A stretch of 64,000 nt of DNA from Thermoleophilia bacterium UBA6103 (GCA_002423545.1 DIWP01000002.1:511-64510), one strand, 5' to 3'. Counted from the stretch's first letter, positions 35,917-45,138 are shown. Program-made: numbers and translations. The notes: generated by a model not told the origin, from the letters alone.

Positions 35917-36821
35917 GGCTCGTGGTCCGATGCTGCGAGCTCCTCGAGCGTGGCCACGGCCGCGTCGATCTCCGCGTCGGGCGTCGACGCTCCGGCGGTG
36001 ACGCCGATGCGCCGCGCGCCCCGCAGCGAGACGTCGTGAAGCTCGTCGGCACGCTCGATGTGCACCGTCCGCGGCTGGATCGCCCGGCAGATCTCGGCCA
36101 GACGAGTCGTGTTGGCGCTGTTGCGCCCACCCACCACGACGACCAGGTCGACGTCGCGCGCCAGCGCCCGGGCGGCCTCCTGACGGCGCTCGGTGGCTTC
36201 GCAGACGGTGTTGTAGACGAGCGTCTCGCGGGCCAGAGGCGTGATCGCCGCGACGAGCCGCGACAGGTTCTCACGGGTCTGCGTCGTCTGCACCACCACG
36301 CCGACACGGCGGCCGGCGATCGCCGCCACATCCAGCTGATCGGCATCCTCGACGACCACGGCGTCCTCACCGGCGCAGGCCGCCAGACCGATGACCTCGG
36401 GGTGGTCGCGCTCGCCGAGCACCACCACGACGTATCCGCGGCGGGCGAGCGTCGACGCCTTGCGCTGCGCCACCGTCACGAACGGGCAGGTGGCGTCCAC
36501 GACCCGCAACCCACGGGCGCGAGCCCGTTCCACGACCTCCGGTGGCACGCCGTGCGTACGGACGACGAGCGTGCCGCCGGCGACCTGCTCCACGTCCGCC
36601 ACGGCGGCCACGCCGCGAGCAGCCAGCTCGTCGACCACGCCGGGGTTGTGGATGATCGGACCCAGAGTGGCGATCGGAGGACCGTGACGCCCCAGCGCCT
36701 CATCGGTGAGGCGCAGGGCCCGCTCCACGCCGTAGCAGTAGCCGGCGTGCGCCGCGACGGTGATCGTGAGCCGGCCTGCGGCGACGGCGCGACCGGCCTC
36801 CTGACGGTCAGGCTCGCTCAT
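35913..36821 (-). CDS. ispH: 4-hydroxy-3-methylbut-2-enyl diphosphate reductase
   Basis: Last enzyme of the MEP isoprenoid pathway, making IPP and DMAPP with a [4Fe-4S] cluster. It has 302 residues. The three cluster cysteines are Cys29 (GYCYGV), Cys112 (DATCP) and Cys207 (NTVCEAT). THGVPP, DHPEV and GGRNSANTTRL are present. The start is ATG 36821 or the ATG 6 codons upstream (36839); both overlap plsC. It lies in a plsC-ispH-DUF512 stretch that ends the aro unit. Confidence 0.95.
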   Translation of the reverse strand: MSEPDRQEAGRAVAAGRLTITVAAHAGYCYGVERALRLTDEALGRHGPPIATLGPIIHNPGVVDELAARGVAAVADVEQVAGGTLVVRTHGVPPEVVERARARGLRVVDATCPFVTVAQRKASTLARRGYVVVVLGERDHPEVIGLAACAGEDAVVVEDADQLDVAAIAGRRVGVVVQTTQTRENLSRLVAAITPLARETLVYNTVCEATERRQEAARALARDVDLVVVVGGRNSANTTRLAEICRAIQPRTVHIERADELHDVSLRGARRIGVTAGASTPDAEIDAAVATLEELAASDHEP

Positions 36822-37458
36822 AGAGCTCGGCGACCGCATCGTGCAGACGCTGCGCCGCCGCTGTGTAAGCGGCGCTGCGCCGGCCCTCTATGTCGCTCAG
36901 GTCGACCGGTGGCCCGATCACGACTCGCACGCGCGGGAACCGCGGCACGCCGCCGTCCATCAGCCGCCGGGTGCCTTTGAGTGCCACCGGCAGGATCGGG
37001 GCGCCGCTGCGCAGGGCCAGCATGCCGATCCCAGCGTGGAACTCGTGCACGCGGTCGTCGTGATAGCGGTGACCCTCGGGGAACATCAGCAGCATCCCAC
37101 CGTCGGCCACGATGTCCAGCGACGCCCGCAGTGCCTCGATATCCGCCGTCCCGCGCTTGATCGGGAACGCTCCCAGCATCGTGACGAGGCGGCCGAAGAA
37201 GCGACTGCCGAACAGCTCCGACTTGGCCATGAACCGCAGGGGACGACGAAACGCCATCGCCGTCAGGACCGGATCGCCCCAGCTCTTGTGCGTCACAGCA
37301 AGGATGACACCGCCGGAAGCGGGGACATGGCCGCTGCCCCTCACCCGGAATCTGTAGAGGGGGACGACCACACACGCGCAGAAGACCCTCAGCGCCGCAT
37401 ACAGCGGCGGATCGCCACGCCCGATGACGGGTACCCCGCGTGCCTTCCAGGGGTTCAC
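36808..37458 (-). CDS. plsC: 1-acyl-sn-glycerol-3-phosphate acyltransferase
   Basis: Membrane-associated acyltransferase that makes phosphatidic acid. It has 216 residues with one N-terminal membrane segment. HKSWGD is the HX4D catalytic motif (H56 region) and FPEGHRYHDD is the second block (usually FPEGTRS; here Thr is His). GTG 37458 overlaps the cmk stop (GTGA). The cmk-plsC(-ispH) order is a known Gram-positive arrangement. Confidence 0.92.
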   Translation of the reverse strand: MNPWKARGVPVIGRGDPPLYAALRVFCACVVVPLYRFRVRGSGHVPASGGVILAVTHKSWGDPVLTAMAFRRPLRFMAKSELFGSRFFGRLVTMLGAFPIKRGTADIEALRASLDIVADGGMLLMFPEGHRYHDDRVHEFHAGIGMLALRSGAPILPVALKGTRRLMDGGVPRFPRVRVVIGPPVDLSDIEGRRSAAYTAAAQRLHDAVAELYERA

Positions 37459-38120
37459 CGTCCGACTGCATCCCGGTCGCCGACGAGTGCCGACAGGGCG
37501 GCGACCACCTCGTCGATGCTCAACGCCGTCGTGTCGACGACGACGGCGTCGGCGGCCGCGCGCAGCGGCGCCACGTCGCGTCCGGCGTCGAAGCGGTCGC
37601 GCGCCTCGATGGCCGCCAGCGTCTCGGCGGAGCTGGTGTGCTCGCCCTTGGCGATCAGCTCCTTGCGGCGGCGCTCCGCGCGCACCGCGGGATCGGCGGT
37701 GAGGTAGACCTTGACCGCTGCATCGGGAAAGACCACCGTGCCGATGTCGCGACCCTCCATGACGCAGTCGCCGTCCTGGGCGAGCCGGCGCTGCTGTTCG
37801 ACGAGGATGTCGCGGACCGCCGCGTGGGCGGAGACCTCCGAGACCGACGCCGAGACCGACGGACGGCGTATCTCCTCACTCACGTCGGTCTCGCCGGCCA
37901 GTACGCGGCCTTCGGGCGTGAACGAGATGTGGGCGTTCCGTGTCAGGGCCGTCAGGCTGGCGGCATCGTCGAGCGCCACGCCGTCCCGCAGCGCGAGATA
38001 GGCGACGGCCCGATACATGGCGCCCGTATCCAGGTAGAGCCAGCCGAGTCGCGCCGCCAGAAGGCGCGCCACCGTGCTCTTGCCGGAGCCGGCCGGTCCA
38101 TCGATGGCGATCACAGTCAT
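37455..38120 (-). CDS. cmk: Cytidylate kinase
   Basis: Phosphorylates CMP/dCMP. It has 221 residues with P-loop GPAGSGKST (8-16), DTGAMYRA (CMP binding), and GRDIGTVVFPDA. It abuts aroA (stop at 38121) and is coupled to plsC. The aroA-cmk pairing is widespread. The protein looks complete, with no odd residues in the motifs. Confidence 0.96.
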   Translation of the reverse strand: MTVIAIDGPAGSGKSTVARLLAARLGWLYLDTGAMYRAVAYLALRDGVALDDAASLTALTRNAHISFTPEGRVLAGETDVSEEIRRPSVSASVSEVSAHAAVRDILVEQQRRLAQDGDCVMEGRDIGTVVFPDAAVKVYLTADPAVRAERRRKELIAKGEHTSSAETLAAIEARDRFDAGRDVAPLRAAADAVVVDTTALSIDEVVAALSALVGDRDAVGR

Positions 38121-39431
38121 CTAGCTCAGCACCTCCTCGAGTGTGTGCCGAAAGCCGGGGAACGAGACCTCGGCCGCCTCGAAACGCTCGACGGTCACGC
38201 CGTCGCGGGACATGAGCCCGGCGACCGCGCCCAGCATGGCAAGACGATGATCGCCGCGGCTGTCCACGACGCCGCCGAGCAGCCGGCGCGGCTGGACCAG
38301 CAGCGCATCACCGACGACATCGACGCGTCCGCCGAGGCGGGTGATGATGTCGGCGACGGCGGTCAGTCTGTCGGATTCCTTGACTCGCAGCTCCGCGAGC
38401 CCCTCGATCACCGTCTCTTCCTGCGCCGCCGTCGCCACAAGTGCGAGCAGCGGCACCTCGTCTATCAGCAGCGGGACCTCCTCCGCAGACACCTGCACGC
38501 CGCGAAGGGCGGCCTGCTCCACGCGCAGATCGCCACACGGCTCGCCGTCGTCGGCCGAGACCTCCCAGCCGACGCGGGCTCCCATACGACGCAGCACCTT
38601 GTAGAAGCCCATGCGAGTGGGGTTGAGCCCTACGTCGTGTACCACGAGGCTCGAGCCGGGTATCAAGGCGGCCGCGGCGACCAGGAACGCGGCCGAGCTC
38701 GGGTCGCCGGGGATGCTGACCGAGTCGAGTGCCAACTCCGGGCGGCCGCTCAGCGTGATGACGCCGGCCGAAGTGTCCACGTCGGCGCCGGCCAGACGCA
38801 GCAGCCGCTCCGTGTGGTCGCGGCTCGGCGAGGGTTCCACGACCTCGGTGGCCCCTTCCGCGTGCAGACCGGCCAGCAGGACGCACGACTTCACTTGAGC
38901 GCTGGCCACAGGCAGTCCATAGCGGATGGCCTGTACGCGCCCGCCGTGCACGATCACCGGCGGATAGCGGCCGTCGCGGGCCGTCGCCGTCACGCCCATC
39001 CGTCGCAACGGCTCCATGATGCGGTCCATCGGACGCCGCCGCAGGCTCTCGTCGCCGTCTATCACGACACGACCGTCGACACCGGCCGCGAGGCCGGCCA
39101 GAAGACGCATCGTGGTGCCGGAGTTGCCGGCGTCGAGGACGCCCTGCGGGGCCGCCAGACCATCCAGCCCCACCCCGTGGACGATGACATCGTCCACGGC
39201 GGCATCCCGGCGAGCGTCGTCGACCGGCTCGATGCGCACGCCGAGCCCTCGCAGGCAGCGCACCGTCGACTGCGTGTCTCCCGCCCAGAGCGGGTGCACG
39301 ATCCGTACCGGGCCGCAACAGACCGCGGCGATCATGAGCGCCCGGTGAGTGATCGACTTGTCGGCAGGCACCGTCAGCTCGCCGTGCAGCGGCCGGGTCG
39401 TCGGAGAGAACGTGACGCTCACCGGACTCAC
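38121..39431 (-). CDS. aroA: 3-phosphoshikimate 1-carboxyvinyltransferase (EPSP synthase)
   Basis: Transfers enolpyruvyl from PEP to shikimate 3-phosphate. It has 436 residues in two matching domains, with PADKSITHRA (22-31), LDAGNSGTTMRLL, the DEVPLLAL catalytic Asp and RVKESDRL. The PEP-side loop GNSGT resembles the Bacillus type. GTG 39431 overlaps the tyrA stop (GTGA). It lies in the aroH-hisC-aroF-tyrA-aroA set. Confidence 0.96.
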   Translation of the reverse strand: MSPVSVTFSPTTRPLHGELTVPADKSITHRALMIAAVCCGPVRIVHPLWAGDTQSTVRCLRGLGVRIEPVDDARRDAAVDDVIVHGVGLDGLAAPQGVLDAGNSGTTMRLLAGLAAGVDGRVVIDGDESLRRRPMDRIMEPLRRMGVTATARDGRYPPVIVHGGRVQAIRYGLPVASAQVKSCVLLAGLHAEGATEVVEPSPSRDHTERLLRLAGADVDTSAGVITLSGRPELALDSVSIPGDPSSAAFLVAAAALIPGSSLVVHDVGLNPTRMGFYKVLRRMGARVGWEVSADDGEPCGDLRVEQAALRGVQVSAEEVPLLIDEVPLLALVATAAQEETVIEGLAELRVKESDRLTAVADIITRLGGRVDVVGDALLVQPRRLLGGVVDSRGDHRLAMLGAVAGLMSRDGVTVERFEAAEVSFPGFRHTLEEVLS

Positions 39432-40552
39432 CCGGCGACCCGCCCCACGACCGGTTCATAGCCCAGATCCGCGAGCAGATCGGCCGCCCGCCGCGACACC
39501 GCTTCACCGAGAAGATAGACCGCCAGCACGCCCCCCAGCTCGGCGCTCTCGTGATGCATCGAGAGGTCCTCGATGTTGATGCCGGCGTCGCCGAGCGCCA
39601 CCATGATGTCTCGATAGACACCGGGACGGTCGGGGATGCGCACCGTGAGACGGAAGAGGTCGGCCGGCGGCAGGCTGCTCTCTTCGAGGAGTCGGGTACG
39701 GTGGTCGGCCGCCCGCGCGATGGTCGCCGCGACGCGGTCCTCGTCCGCCGCTTCGATCGCCGCGGTGACCTCTTCAAGACGAGCGCGGAACTCGCGCAGC
39801 GAGGCCAGCAGAGCCTCTCTGTTCTCGGCGAAGATGTCGGTCCAGATGCGCGGATTGGCGCCGGCGACGCGCGTCATGTCGCGGAAGCTCGGCCCGGCGC
39901 TCACGAGGGCATCGCGGCCGCCGCGGTGCTCGCCGGCCTGTGTCATCAGTGCGTTGGCGATGACGTGCGGCAGGTGGCTGAGCAGCGCCATGAGGCGGTC
40001 GTGCTCGAACGGATCCACCGCCACCGGCCGGGCGCCGATCTCCGTGAGGAACCCGAACAGACGCTGGACGGCGCCGGGATCGACGTGCGCCCCCGGGGTG
40101 AGGAAGTAGGTGGCGCCGCGATACAGCGAGGCGGTGGCGTGGATCACGCCGGCCGTCTCCGCTCCGCACAGCGGGTGGCCGCCGACGAACCGCCGCTGCT
40201 CCTGACGCGTCAGCTCGGTCATGAGTCGGCCCTTGGTGGAACCCATGTCGGTGACCACGGCGTGCTCGGGCGCCGCCGCGAGGGCGGCGTGCACGTGCTG
40301 CGGGATCAGGCGCACCGGCGTGGCGACGAACACCAGATCGGCGTCACGGCAGGCGTCCTCGAGCGTGGCGCACGACGCGGTGATGGCTCCCAGTTCCAGG
40401 GCCGTGGCGAGCGTCTCGCTGGAACGGCTGAAGCCGAGGACACGGCCTGCCGCCCCTCGGCCGCGCGCCGCCAGCCCCAGCGAGCCACCCATGAGGCCGA
40501 CCCCGATGATGGCGATGGTCGGGCCGGCCTGAGGACGTACGTCGTCACTCAT
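39428..40552 (-). CDS. tyrA: Prephenate dehydrogenase with C-terminal ACT domain
   Basis: Oxidatively decarboxylates prephenate to 4-hydroxyphenylpyruvate for tyrosine. It has 374 residues: an NAD-binding Rossmann fold (GVGLMGGSLG 17-26), GGHPLCGAE with the catalytic His, a helical dimer domain, and an ACT domain (about 300-370, starting LFRLTVRIPDRPG) that probably gives feedback control by tyrosine. It follows aroF after 36 bases and is coupled to aroA. Confidence 0.95.
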   Translation of the reverse strand: MSDDVRPQAGPTIAIIGVGLMGGSLGLAARGRGAAGRVLGFSRSSETLATALELGAITASCATLEDACRDADLVFVATPVRLIPQHVHAALAAAPEHAVVTDMGSTKGRLMTELTRQEQRRFVGGHPLCGAETAGVIHATASLYRGATYFLTPGAHVDPGAVQRLFGFLTEIGARPVAVDPFEHDRLMALLSHLPHVIANALMTQAGEHRGGRDALVSAGPSFRDMTRVAGANPRIWTDIFAENREALLASLREFRARLEEVTAAIEAADEDRVAATIARAADHRTRLLEESSLPPADLFRLTVRIPDRPGVYRDIMVALGDAGINIEDLSMHHESAELGGVLAVYLLGEAVSRRAADLLADLGYEPVVGRVAG

Positions 40553-40588
40553 GGCGCGTACCGTGTCCGTGGACTTCGCCGCTCTGCT

Positions 40589-41605
40589 TCACCCCAGAGA
40601 CCGCCCCGTCCATGTCACCAGATCGGCGACACGAGCGGCGTACTCGTCGAAGGCCGCGCACGGCAGCGACTGCGGCCCATCGCACAGAGCCAGCTCGGGG
40701 TACGGGTGCGTCTCGACGATGATGCCGTCGGCGCCGGCAGCGATGGCAGCCAGCGACAGAGGCAGGACCAGATCGACGCGACCAGCCGAGTGACTCGGGT
40801 CGACGACCACCGGCAGGTGGCTGAGCTGCTTGATCACCGGCACGGCGGCGATGTCGAGCGTGTTCCTGGTGCTCGTCTCGAAGGTGCGGATGCCGCGCTC
40901 GCAGAGGATGACGCGGCGGTTCCCCTCCTTGACGATGTACTCGGCGGCCATCAGCAGCTCCTCGACGGTGGCCGACGGACCACGCTTGAGCAGCACCGGC
41001 AGGCCGGCTTTGCCGACCTCGGAGAGAAGCTGGAAGTTCTGCATGTTGCGCGCCCCGATCTGGATGACGTCGACGTGCTCGAGCACGGATTCGAGGTCGC
41101 GCGGATCCATGAGCTCCGTGACGATCGGCAGACCGGTCTCTTCGCGGGCCGCCGCCAGCATGCGCAGCCCCTCGACGCCGAGGCCCTGGAACGCGTAGGG
41201 CGACGTGCGCGGCTTGAACGCTCCGCCACGGAGCATGGTGCCGCCGGCAGCCTGTACGGCGCGTGCCGCGGCCAGGATCTGCTCGCGGCTCTCCACCGAG
41301 CACGGTCCGGCGATGAGCGCGACATGCTCGCCGCCTATCTTGCGACCACGCACGTCGATGACGGTGTCGGCGGCGTGGAACTCGCGGCTCACGAGCTTGT
41401 ACGGCTTGAGGATCGCGACCACGCGATCGACCCCGGCGCAGGCCTCGACCGGAAGAGCGGTCAGCTGCTCGCGGTCTCCGATGGCGCCGATGACGGTGAC
41501 GAGCTGGCCGTGCGACACGTGTGCCGAGGCACCGACCTCCTCGATGCGGGCGACGACGGAGGCGATCTGCTCCTCGGTCGCCCCCTCCTGCATGACGATC
41601 ATCAT
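40589..41605 (-). CDS. aroF: 3-deoxy-7-phosphoheptulonate (DAHP) synthase, type I-beta
   Basis: First shikimate-pathway enzyme, joining PEP and erythrose 4-phosphate. It has 338 residues. An N-terminal ferredoxin-like regulatory domain (1-70, MMIVMQEGATEEQI) is followed by the TIM barrel with AGPCSVES (99-106), KPRTSPYAFQG (131-141), and metal ligands in the EV/LCERG and DPSHSAGR region. The frame is open 13 codons upstream to a GTG; ATG 41605 matches the family start and has GGGGAGGT about 10 bases before it. Confidence 0.94.
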   Translation of the reverse strand: MMIVMQEGATEEQIASVVARIEEVGASAHVSHGQLVTVIGAIGDREQLTALPVEACAGVDRVVAILKPYKLVSREFHAADTVIDVRGRKIGGEHVALIAGPCSVESREQILAAARAVQAAGGTMLRGGAFKPRTSPYAFQGLGVEGLRMLAAAREETGLPIVTELMDPRDLESVLEHVDVIQIGARNMQNFQLLSEVGKAGLPVLLKRGPSATVEELLMAAEYIVKEGNRRVILCERGIRTFETSTRNTLDIAAVPVIKQLSHLPVVVDPSHSAGRVDLVLPLSLAAIAAGADGIIVETHPYPELALCDGPQSLPCAAFDEYAARVADLVTWTGRSLG

Positions 41606-41681
41606 GCTCAGTGTGACCTCCCCGGGTCGTGGTTGAGCGGCCACGGTCGCACAGCCGGTGGCGCGGTGTCCCGCCGATGCC

Positions 41682-42776
41682 TCATGCCGGCACCAGTCGG
41701 CTCAGTCGCTCGATGAGGACCTCTATCTCGTGCTGCGTGCCGACGCTGACGCGCAGCCAGCCCGGCAGACCCAGCGCCGCACCGTCGCGGACGATGACGC
41801 CGCGGCTCATGAGCGTCTCGAAGACCTGCTCGTGTGGACAGCGGAGTCCGCGGCTGCCGACCAGCATGAAGTTGGCCTGGCTCGGCACGGTGGGCCGTCC
41901 GATCGCGGTCAGCGCCGTCTGCAGCCGGCGGCGCAGCTCTGCCGTCTGTCGGCGCCGCATCAGCATCTGGTCGCCATGACGCAGGGCCTCGCGCGCGGCG
42001 CGCTGCGCCGGTCCGTTGACGTTGAACGGCTGCCGCACACGGTCGACGGCCTCCCGGACCGGAGCCGAGCAGAGTGCGTACCCCACGCGCAGACCGCAGA
42101 GCCCGTAGATCTTGGAGAACGTCCGCAACAGGACCACGTTCTCGTGCCTCTGGGGCAGCTTCAGCGTGTCCTGCCAGTCGTCGGTGTCGACAAACTCATT
42201 GTACGCCTCGTCGACGACGACGAGCACGTCCTCGGGGACCTGCTCTACGAAGGCCGCCAGATCGGCTGCCGGAAGGTACGTGCCGGTGGGGTTGTTCGGG
42301 TTGCAGACGATCACCATCCTCGTCCGCCGGCCAACGGCCGCGAGCATCGCCTCGAGGTCATGGGTCAGCTCGCGCAGCGGCACGGTCACGGGGTGCGCGC
42401 CACGCCGCATGCAGAGGCCGCGGTACAGGAGGAACGACGGATCGGCGAAGACGACCTCGTCGCCGCTCTCGAGCATGACCTCACCGAGGAGGAGCAGGAG
42501 CTCGCAGGAGCCATTGCCGACCACCACACCGCCGGCGTCGTGCGCATATCGCTCGGCCAGGGCGTCGCGCAGCTCACGGCAGTGTCCGTCCGGATAGCGG
42601 TTGAGATCGTCGATCCCGGCGGCGATCACCGCCTTGACCTCATCAAAAGGCGGCAACGGGAACTCGTTCGAGGCGAGCTTCACCACCTCGTCGAGCCCAT
42701 AGCGGGCGGAGACGTCTTCGATGCGCGCTCCGGGCTCGTACGGCGGTACATCCTTCAGGGTCGAGACGAAGCGCAT
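41682..42776 (-). CDS. hisC: Histidinol-phosphate / aromatic aminotransferase (HisC family)
   Basis: PLP fold-type I aminotransferase of 364 residues. It has SNEFP (36-40), NPNNPTGT (159-166), DEAYNEF (189-195) and the PLP Lys222 in TFSKIYGLCGLRVGY. By family it is HisC, but its place between chorismate mutase and DAHP synthase suggests it also, or instead, transaminates aromatic 2-oxo acids. ATG 42776 shares a base with the aroH stop (TGATG). No other his gene is in the window. Confidence 0.9.
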   Translation of the reverse strand: MRFVSTLKDVPPYEPGARIEDVSARYGLDEVVKLASNEFPLPPFDEVKAVIAAGIDDLNRYPDGHCRELRDALAERYAHDAGGVVVGNGSCELLLLLGEVMLESGDEVVFADPSFLLYRGLCMRRGAHPVTVPLRELTHDLEAMLAAVGRRTRMVIVCNPNNPTGTYLPAADLAAFVEQVPEDVLVVVDEAYNEFVDTDDWQDTLKLPQRHENVVLLRTFSKIYGLCGLRVGYALCSAPVREAVDRVRQPFNVNGPAQRAAREALRHGDQMLMRRRQTAELRRRLQTALTAIGRPTVPSQANFMLVGSRGLRCPHEQVFETLMSRGVIVRDGAALGLPGWLRVSVGTQHEIEVLIERLSRLVPA

Positions 42777-43165
42777 CACTCGGGAAGGTCCAGGCGCAGT
42801 TGGCGGGCTCCGTGGAGGTAGACATGCCGTGCCTGGCCTCCATTGGGCAGATAGCAGTGCACCAGCACCCGGACGCAGCGCTCGACCGCTCCAGAGACCG
42901 GTATCTCCTGGGCGCAAAGGAGCGGTGTGCCGGACAGGCCGACGGTACGCGCGGCGGCGGCCGGGAAGTCGGCCGTCAGGTCGGGCGTGGCCGTGAAGAC
43001 GACACTGACGATGTCGTCGCTGCGCAACGCATTGCGTCGCAGGACCTCCGAGACCAGCTCCGCAGTGCGCACACGGATGGCGTCGGCGTCATCGGTCTCG
43101 ACGGTGGTCGCGCCGCGAACGGCGCACAGCCTTGGGACAGCTGCGGACGTCCCTCCTCCTCTCAC
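42776..43165 (-). CDS. aroH: Chorismate mutase, AroH class
   Basis: Small monofunctional chorismate mutase of the Bacillus AroH trimer type, 129 residues. The active-site residues are visible: Arg in AVRGATTVE, Cys and Glu in LLCAQEIPV, Arg in CVRVLVH, and Tyr in HVYLHGA. The start is unclear: the only in-frame start is GTG 43165, and a GGAGGAGGG purine run lies just inside the gene rather than before it. First gene of the aromatic amino acid set, about 20 bases after a TATACT box. Confidence 0.93.
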   Translation of the reverse strand: MRGGGTSAAVPRLCAVRGATTVETDDADAIRVRTAELVSEVLRRNALRSDDIVSVVFTATPDLTADFPAAAARTVGLSGTPLLCAQEIPVSGAVERCVRVLVHCYLPNGGQARHVYLHGARQLRLDLPE

Positions 43166-43185
43166 GGTCGGGACGGGGACGCATG

Positions 43186-43191
43186 AGTATA
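43186..43191 (-). promoter_or_regulatory. -10 box for the aroH-hisC-aroF-tyrA-aroA unit
   Basis: TATACT (43191-43186) on the minus strand, directly after the rluB stem-loop. The -35 position (TTTCCG, 16 bases upstream) is poor and lies inside the hairpin's left side. Transcription would start about 12-14 bases before the aroH GTG, leaving no room for a normal SD. Confidence 0.5.
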
Positions 43192-43193
43192 CA

Positions 43194-43210
43194 CCGGGCC
43201 TGCGGCCCGG
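43194..43210 (-). terminator. Compact hairpin after rluB
   Basis: CCGGGCC (43194-43200), TGC, GGCCCGG (43204-43210): a perfect 7-bp GC stem with a 3-base loop, 12 bases after the rluB stop. There is no T-run (TGTATACT follows). Likely ends or weakens the parA-ftsZ-scpAB-rluB transcript just before the aroH promoter. Confidence 0.5.
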
Positions 43211-43222
43211 AAAGTCGGACGG

Positions 43223-44512
43223 TCAGTCCGCGTCCGGCTCGTCTCCCGGCTCACCGATCGGGTGCTGTGCGCGGCGGTCGTCCGGCTCGTCGCCCGAAGC
43301 GCCCTGGTCGGCGGCGGCATCTCGCGCGGGCATCTCCCCGGCCGCCTCAACGGGCGTCTCCTCCGCCGGAACGGCGGGCATCTCCTCGGCGGGGTCGGCG
43401 CCCTTCGCGTCGTCGGCGAGCCCCGCGTCGCCGACATCTCCTGCCGCGTCCGCGTCGCCGGCGGCGTCTTCGTCGCCCCCGGAAGGCGCCTCGTCGGCCG
43501 AGCCGACACTCTCGGAGTCTGCGGCGGCCGGCTCCGGCACCTCCGCCGCCAGCGTCACGCCGTGTTCTTCGGGCTCGTCGTCGACGCAGGCATCGACGTG
43601 CTCGGCGGCACGACGCAAAGCCTCGAGCTCGTCGTCTCTCAGGTCGCGCCACGAGCCGACCGCCAGATCGGCGTCCGAGAGCGGTCCATACCGCCGGCGG
43701 TGTAACTCGTCGACGGTGAGCCCGAGCGAGGTGAACATGCGTCGGACCTGCCGCTTACGGCCCTGGTGGATGGTCAGCTCGACGAGTGCCGTCTTGGCGC
43801 TCTGTTTCAGGAGACGCGCCTCGGCGGGGGCCGTCATGCCGTCCTCCAGCTGTATCCCCGTACGCAAGGTGGCCAGAGCGCGCTTGCCGACCCGTCCCCT
43901 GACGCGCACGACATAGGTCTTCGGGACGCCGTAGCTGGGGTGCATCAACCGATGCGCCAGCGCGCCGTCGTTGGTGAGGATGATCAGACCGGTCGTCTGT
44001 ACATCGAGGCGTCCCACCGGGAACAGCGTGCGCCCATCGGGAACGGCATCGACGACGACCTTGTCGGCATGCGGATCGCTGCGTGTGGACGCCACGCCAC
44101 GCGGCTTGTTGAGCAGCACGTACCTCAGAGGACGCATCGCGACGACGTCCCCGTCCACGGCGACCACGGCGTCCGGCTCCAGCTTCTGGCGCGGGAAATC
44201 GACGACCTCGCCGTTGACGGTGACCCTGCCGGCGCGGACCATCTCGTCGCAGTAGCGCCGCGACCCGAGCCCGGCACGGGCGAGGAAGCCGACCAGGCCC
44301 GCGGGCGGCGCCGGCGGAGCCTTCGGCGCGTCGCCACCCTGACGCGCAGCGTCGCGACGACCCTGACCCCCGCGCCGGCGGCCGCCGCGCCGGCGACCGC
44401 GACCACTGCGTTCGCCGCGCGGCTTGTCGTCCTTCTGAGGCGCGCCGTCTCCACCGTCAGATCCGTGCCCACCGCCACCTGGCGTGGCGTCCTGTCCCGT
44501 CTCCTCGTTCAC
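43223..44512 (-). CDS. rluB: RsuA/RluB-family pseudouridine synthase with long charged tails
   Basis: Makes pseudouridine in 23S rRNA (RluB-type by neighbourhood). It has 429 residues. A disordered basic N-terminus (RGRRRGGRRRGGQGRR, about 37-52) leads into an S4 domain (about 71-118) and the catalytic domain with GRLDVQTTG (168-175; Asp170). From about residue 310 to the end is an acidic, Asp/Glu/Ala-rich tail of about 120 residues that is not part of the family fold. GTG 44512 overlaps the scpB stop (GTGA). The scpA-scpB-rluB order is standard. Confidence 0.93.
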   Translation of the reverse strand: MNEETGQDATPGGGGHGSDGGDGAPQKDDKPRGERSGRGRRRGGRRRGGQGRRDAARQGGDAPKAPPAPPAGLVGFLARAGLGSRRYCDEMVRAGRVTVNGEVVDFPRQKLEPDAVVAVDGDVVAMRPLRYVLLNKPRGVASTRSDPHADKVVVDAVPDGRTLFPVGRLDVQTTGLIILTNDGALAHRLMHPSYGVPKTYVVRVRGRVGKRALATLRTGIQLEDGMTAPAEARLLKQSAKTALVELTIHQGRKRQVRRMFTSLGLTVDELHRRRYGPLSDADLAVGSWRDLRDDELEALRRAAEHVDACVDDEPEEHGVTLAAEVPEPAAADSESVGSADEAPSGGDEDAAGDADAAGDVGDAGLADDAKGADPAEEMPAVPAEETPVEAAGEMPARDAAADQGASGDEPDDRRAQHPIGEPGDEPDAD

Positions 44513-45114
44513 GGCGTCCTCCGCTCGGCGTTGGCCAGCAGGCGCGCGCGCAGATCCTCTACGTCGTCGGCGTCCGGCGCGAAGCCGTCCAGCGGCGGGA
44601 GGTCGGCGACAGAGCGCAATCCGAGCACCGTCAGAAACCTGTCGGTGGTGCCGTACAGGATCGGCGCTCCGGGTGTCTCGGCGCGACCCTGCTCGGCGAC
44701 GAGCCCCCGCTCCTCGAGCGACGCCAGCGCCCACTCCGACGAGACGCCACGTACGCGCGCCACGTCGGCACGGGTCGCCGGCTGCAGGTAGGCGACCACG
44801 CTCAGCGTCTCGAGCAGCGCCGGCGAGAGGTCCTCGGGAGCGCGAGCGCCGCCGTAGCTGATCACGGCCTCCTCGCAGTCCTCGGCGACCACGAGCTGAT
44901 AGCCGCCGGCGACCTCACGCAACTCCACCCCGTGGCGGCCGCAGGAGTACTCCGCCGCCAGACCGCCGGCGGCGTGCGTGACCGTTTCTTCGTCGGTGGC
45001 GCAGGCAGCGGCCAGATCGGCAGCCGGCACCGGGCGCGGCGCGAGGAAGAGGATCGCTTCGAGGCGTCGGGTGAGAAAATCCATAGCGTGAGGCGTCGCA
45101 GGCGACGCTGCCAT
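44509..45114 (-). CDS. scpB: Segregation and condensation protein B
   Basis: Winged-helix partner of the SMC condensin; it binds ScpA. It has 201 residues with two winged-helix domains (LEAILFLAPRPV at the N-terminus, then ETLSVVAYLQPATRADVARVRGV). The start may instead be the ATG ten codons later (45084). No good SD is seen for either. It lies 24 bases after scpA and is coupled to rluB. SMC itself is not in the window. Confidence 0.93.
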   Translation of the reverse strand: MAASPATPHAMDFLTRRLEAILFLAPRPVPAADLAAACATDEETVTHAAGGLAAEYSCGRHGVELREVAGGYQLVVAEDCEEAVISYGGARAPEDLSPALLETLSVVAYLQPATRADVARVRGVSSEWALASLEERGLVAEQGRAETPGAPILYGTTDRFLTVLGLRSVADLPPLDGFAPDADDVEDLRARLLANAERRTP

Positions 45115-45138
45115 GCTATCGCAGCGACACCGTGACGG

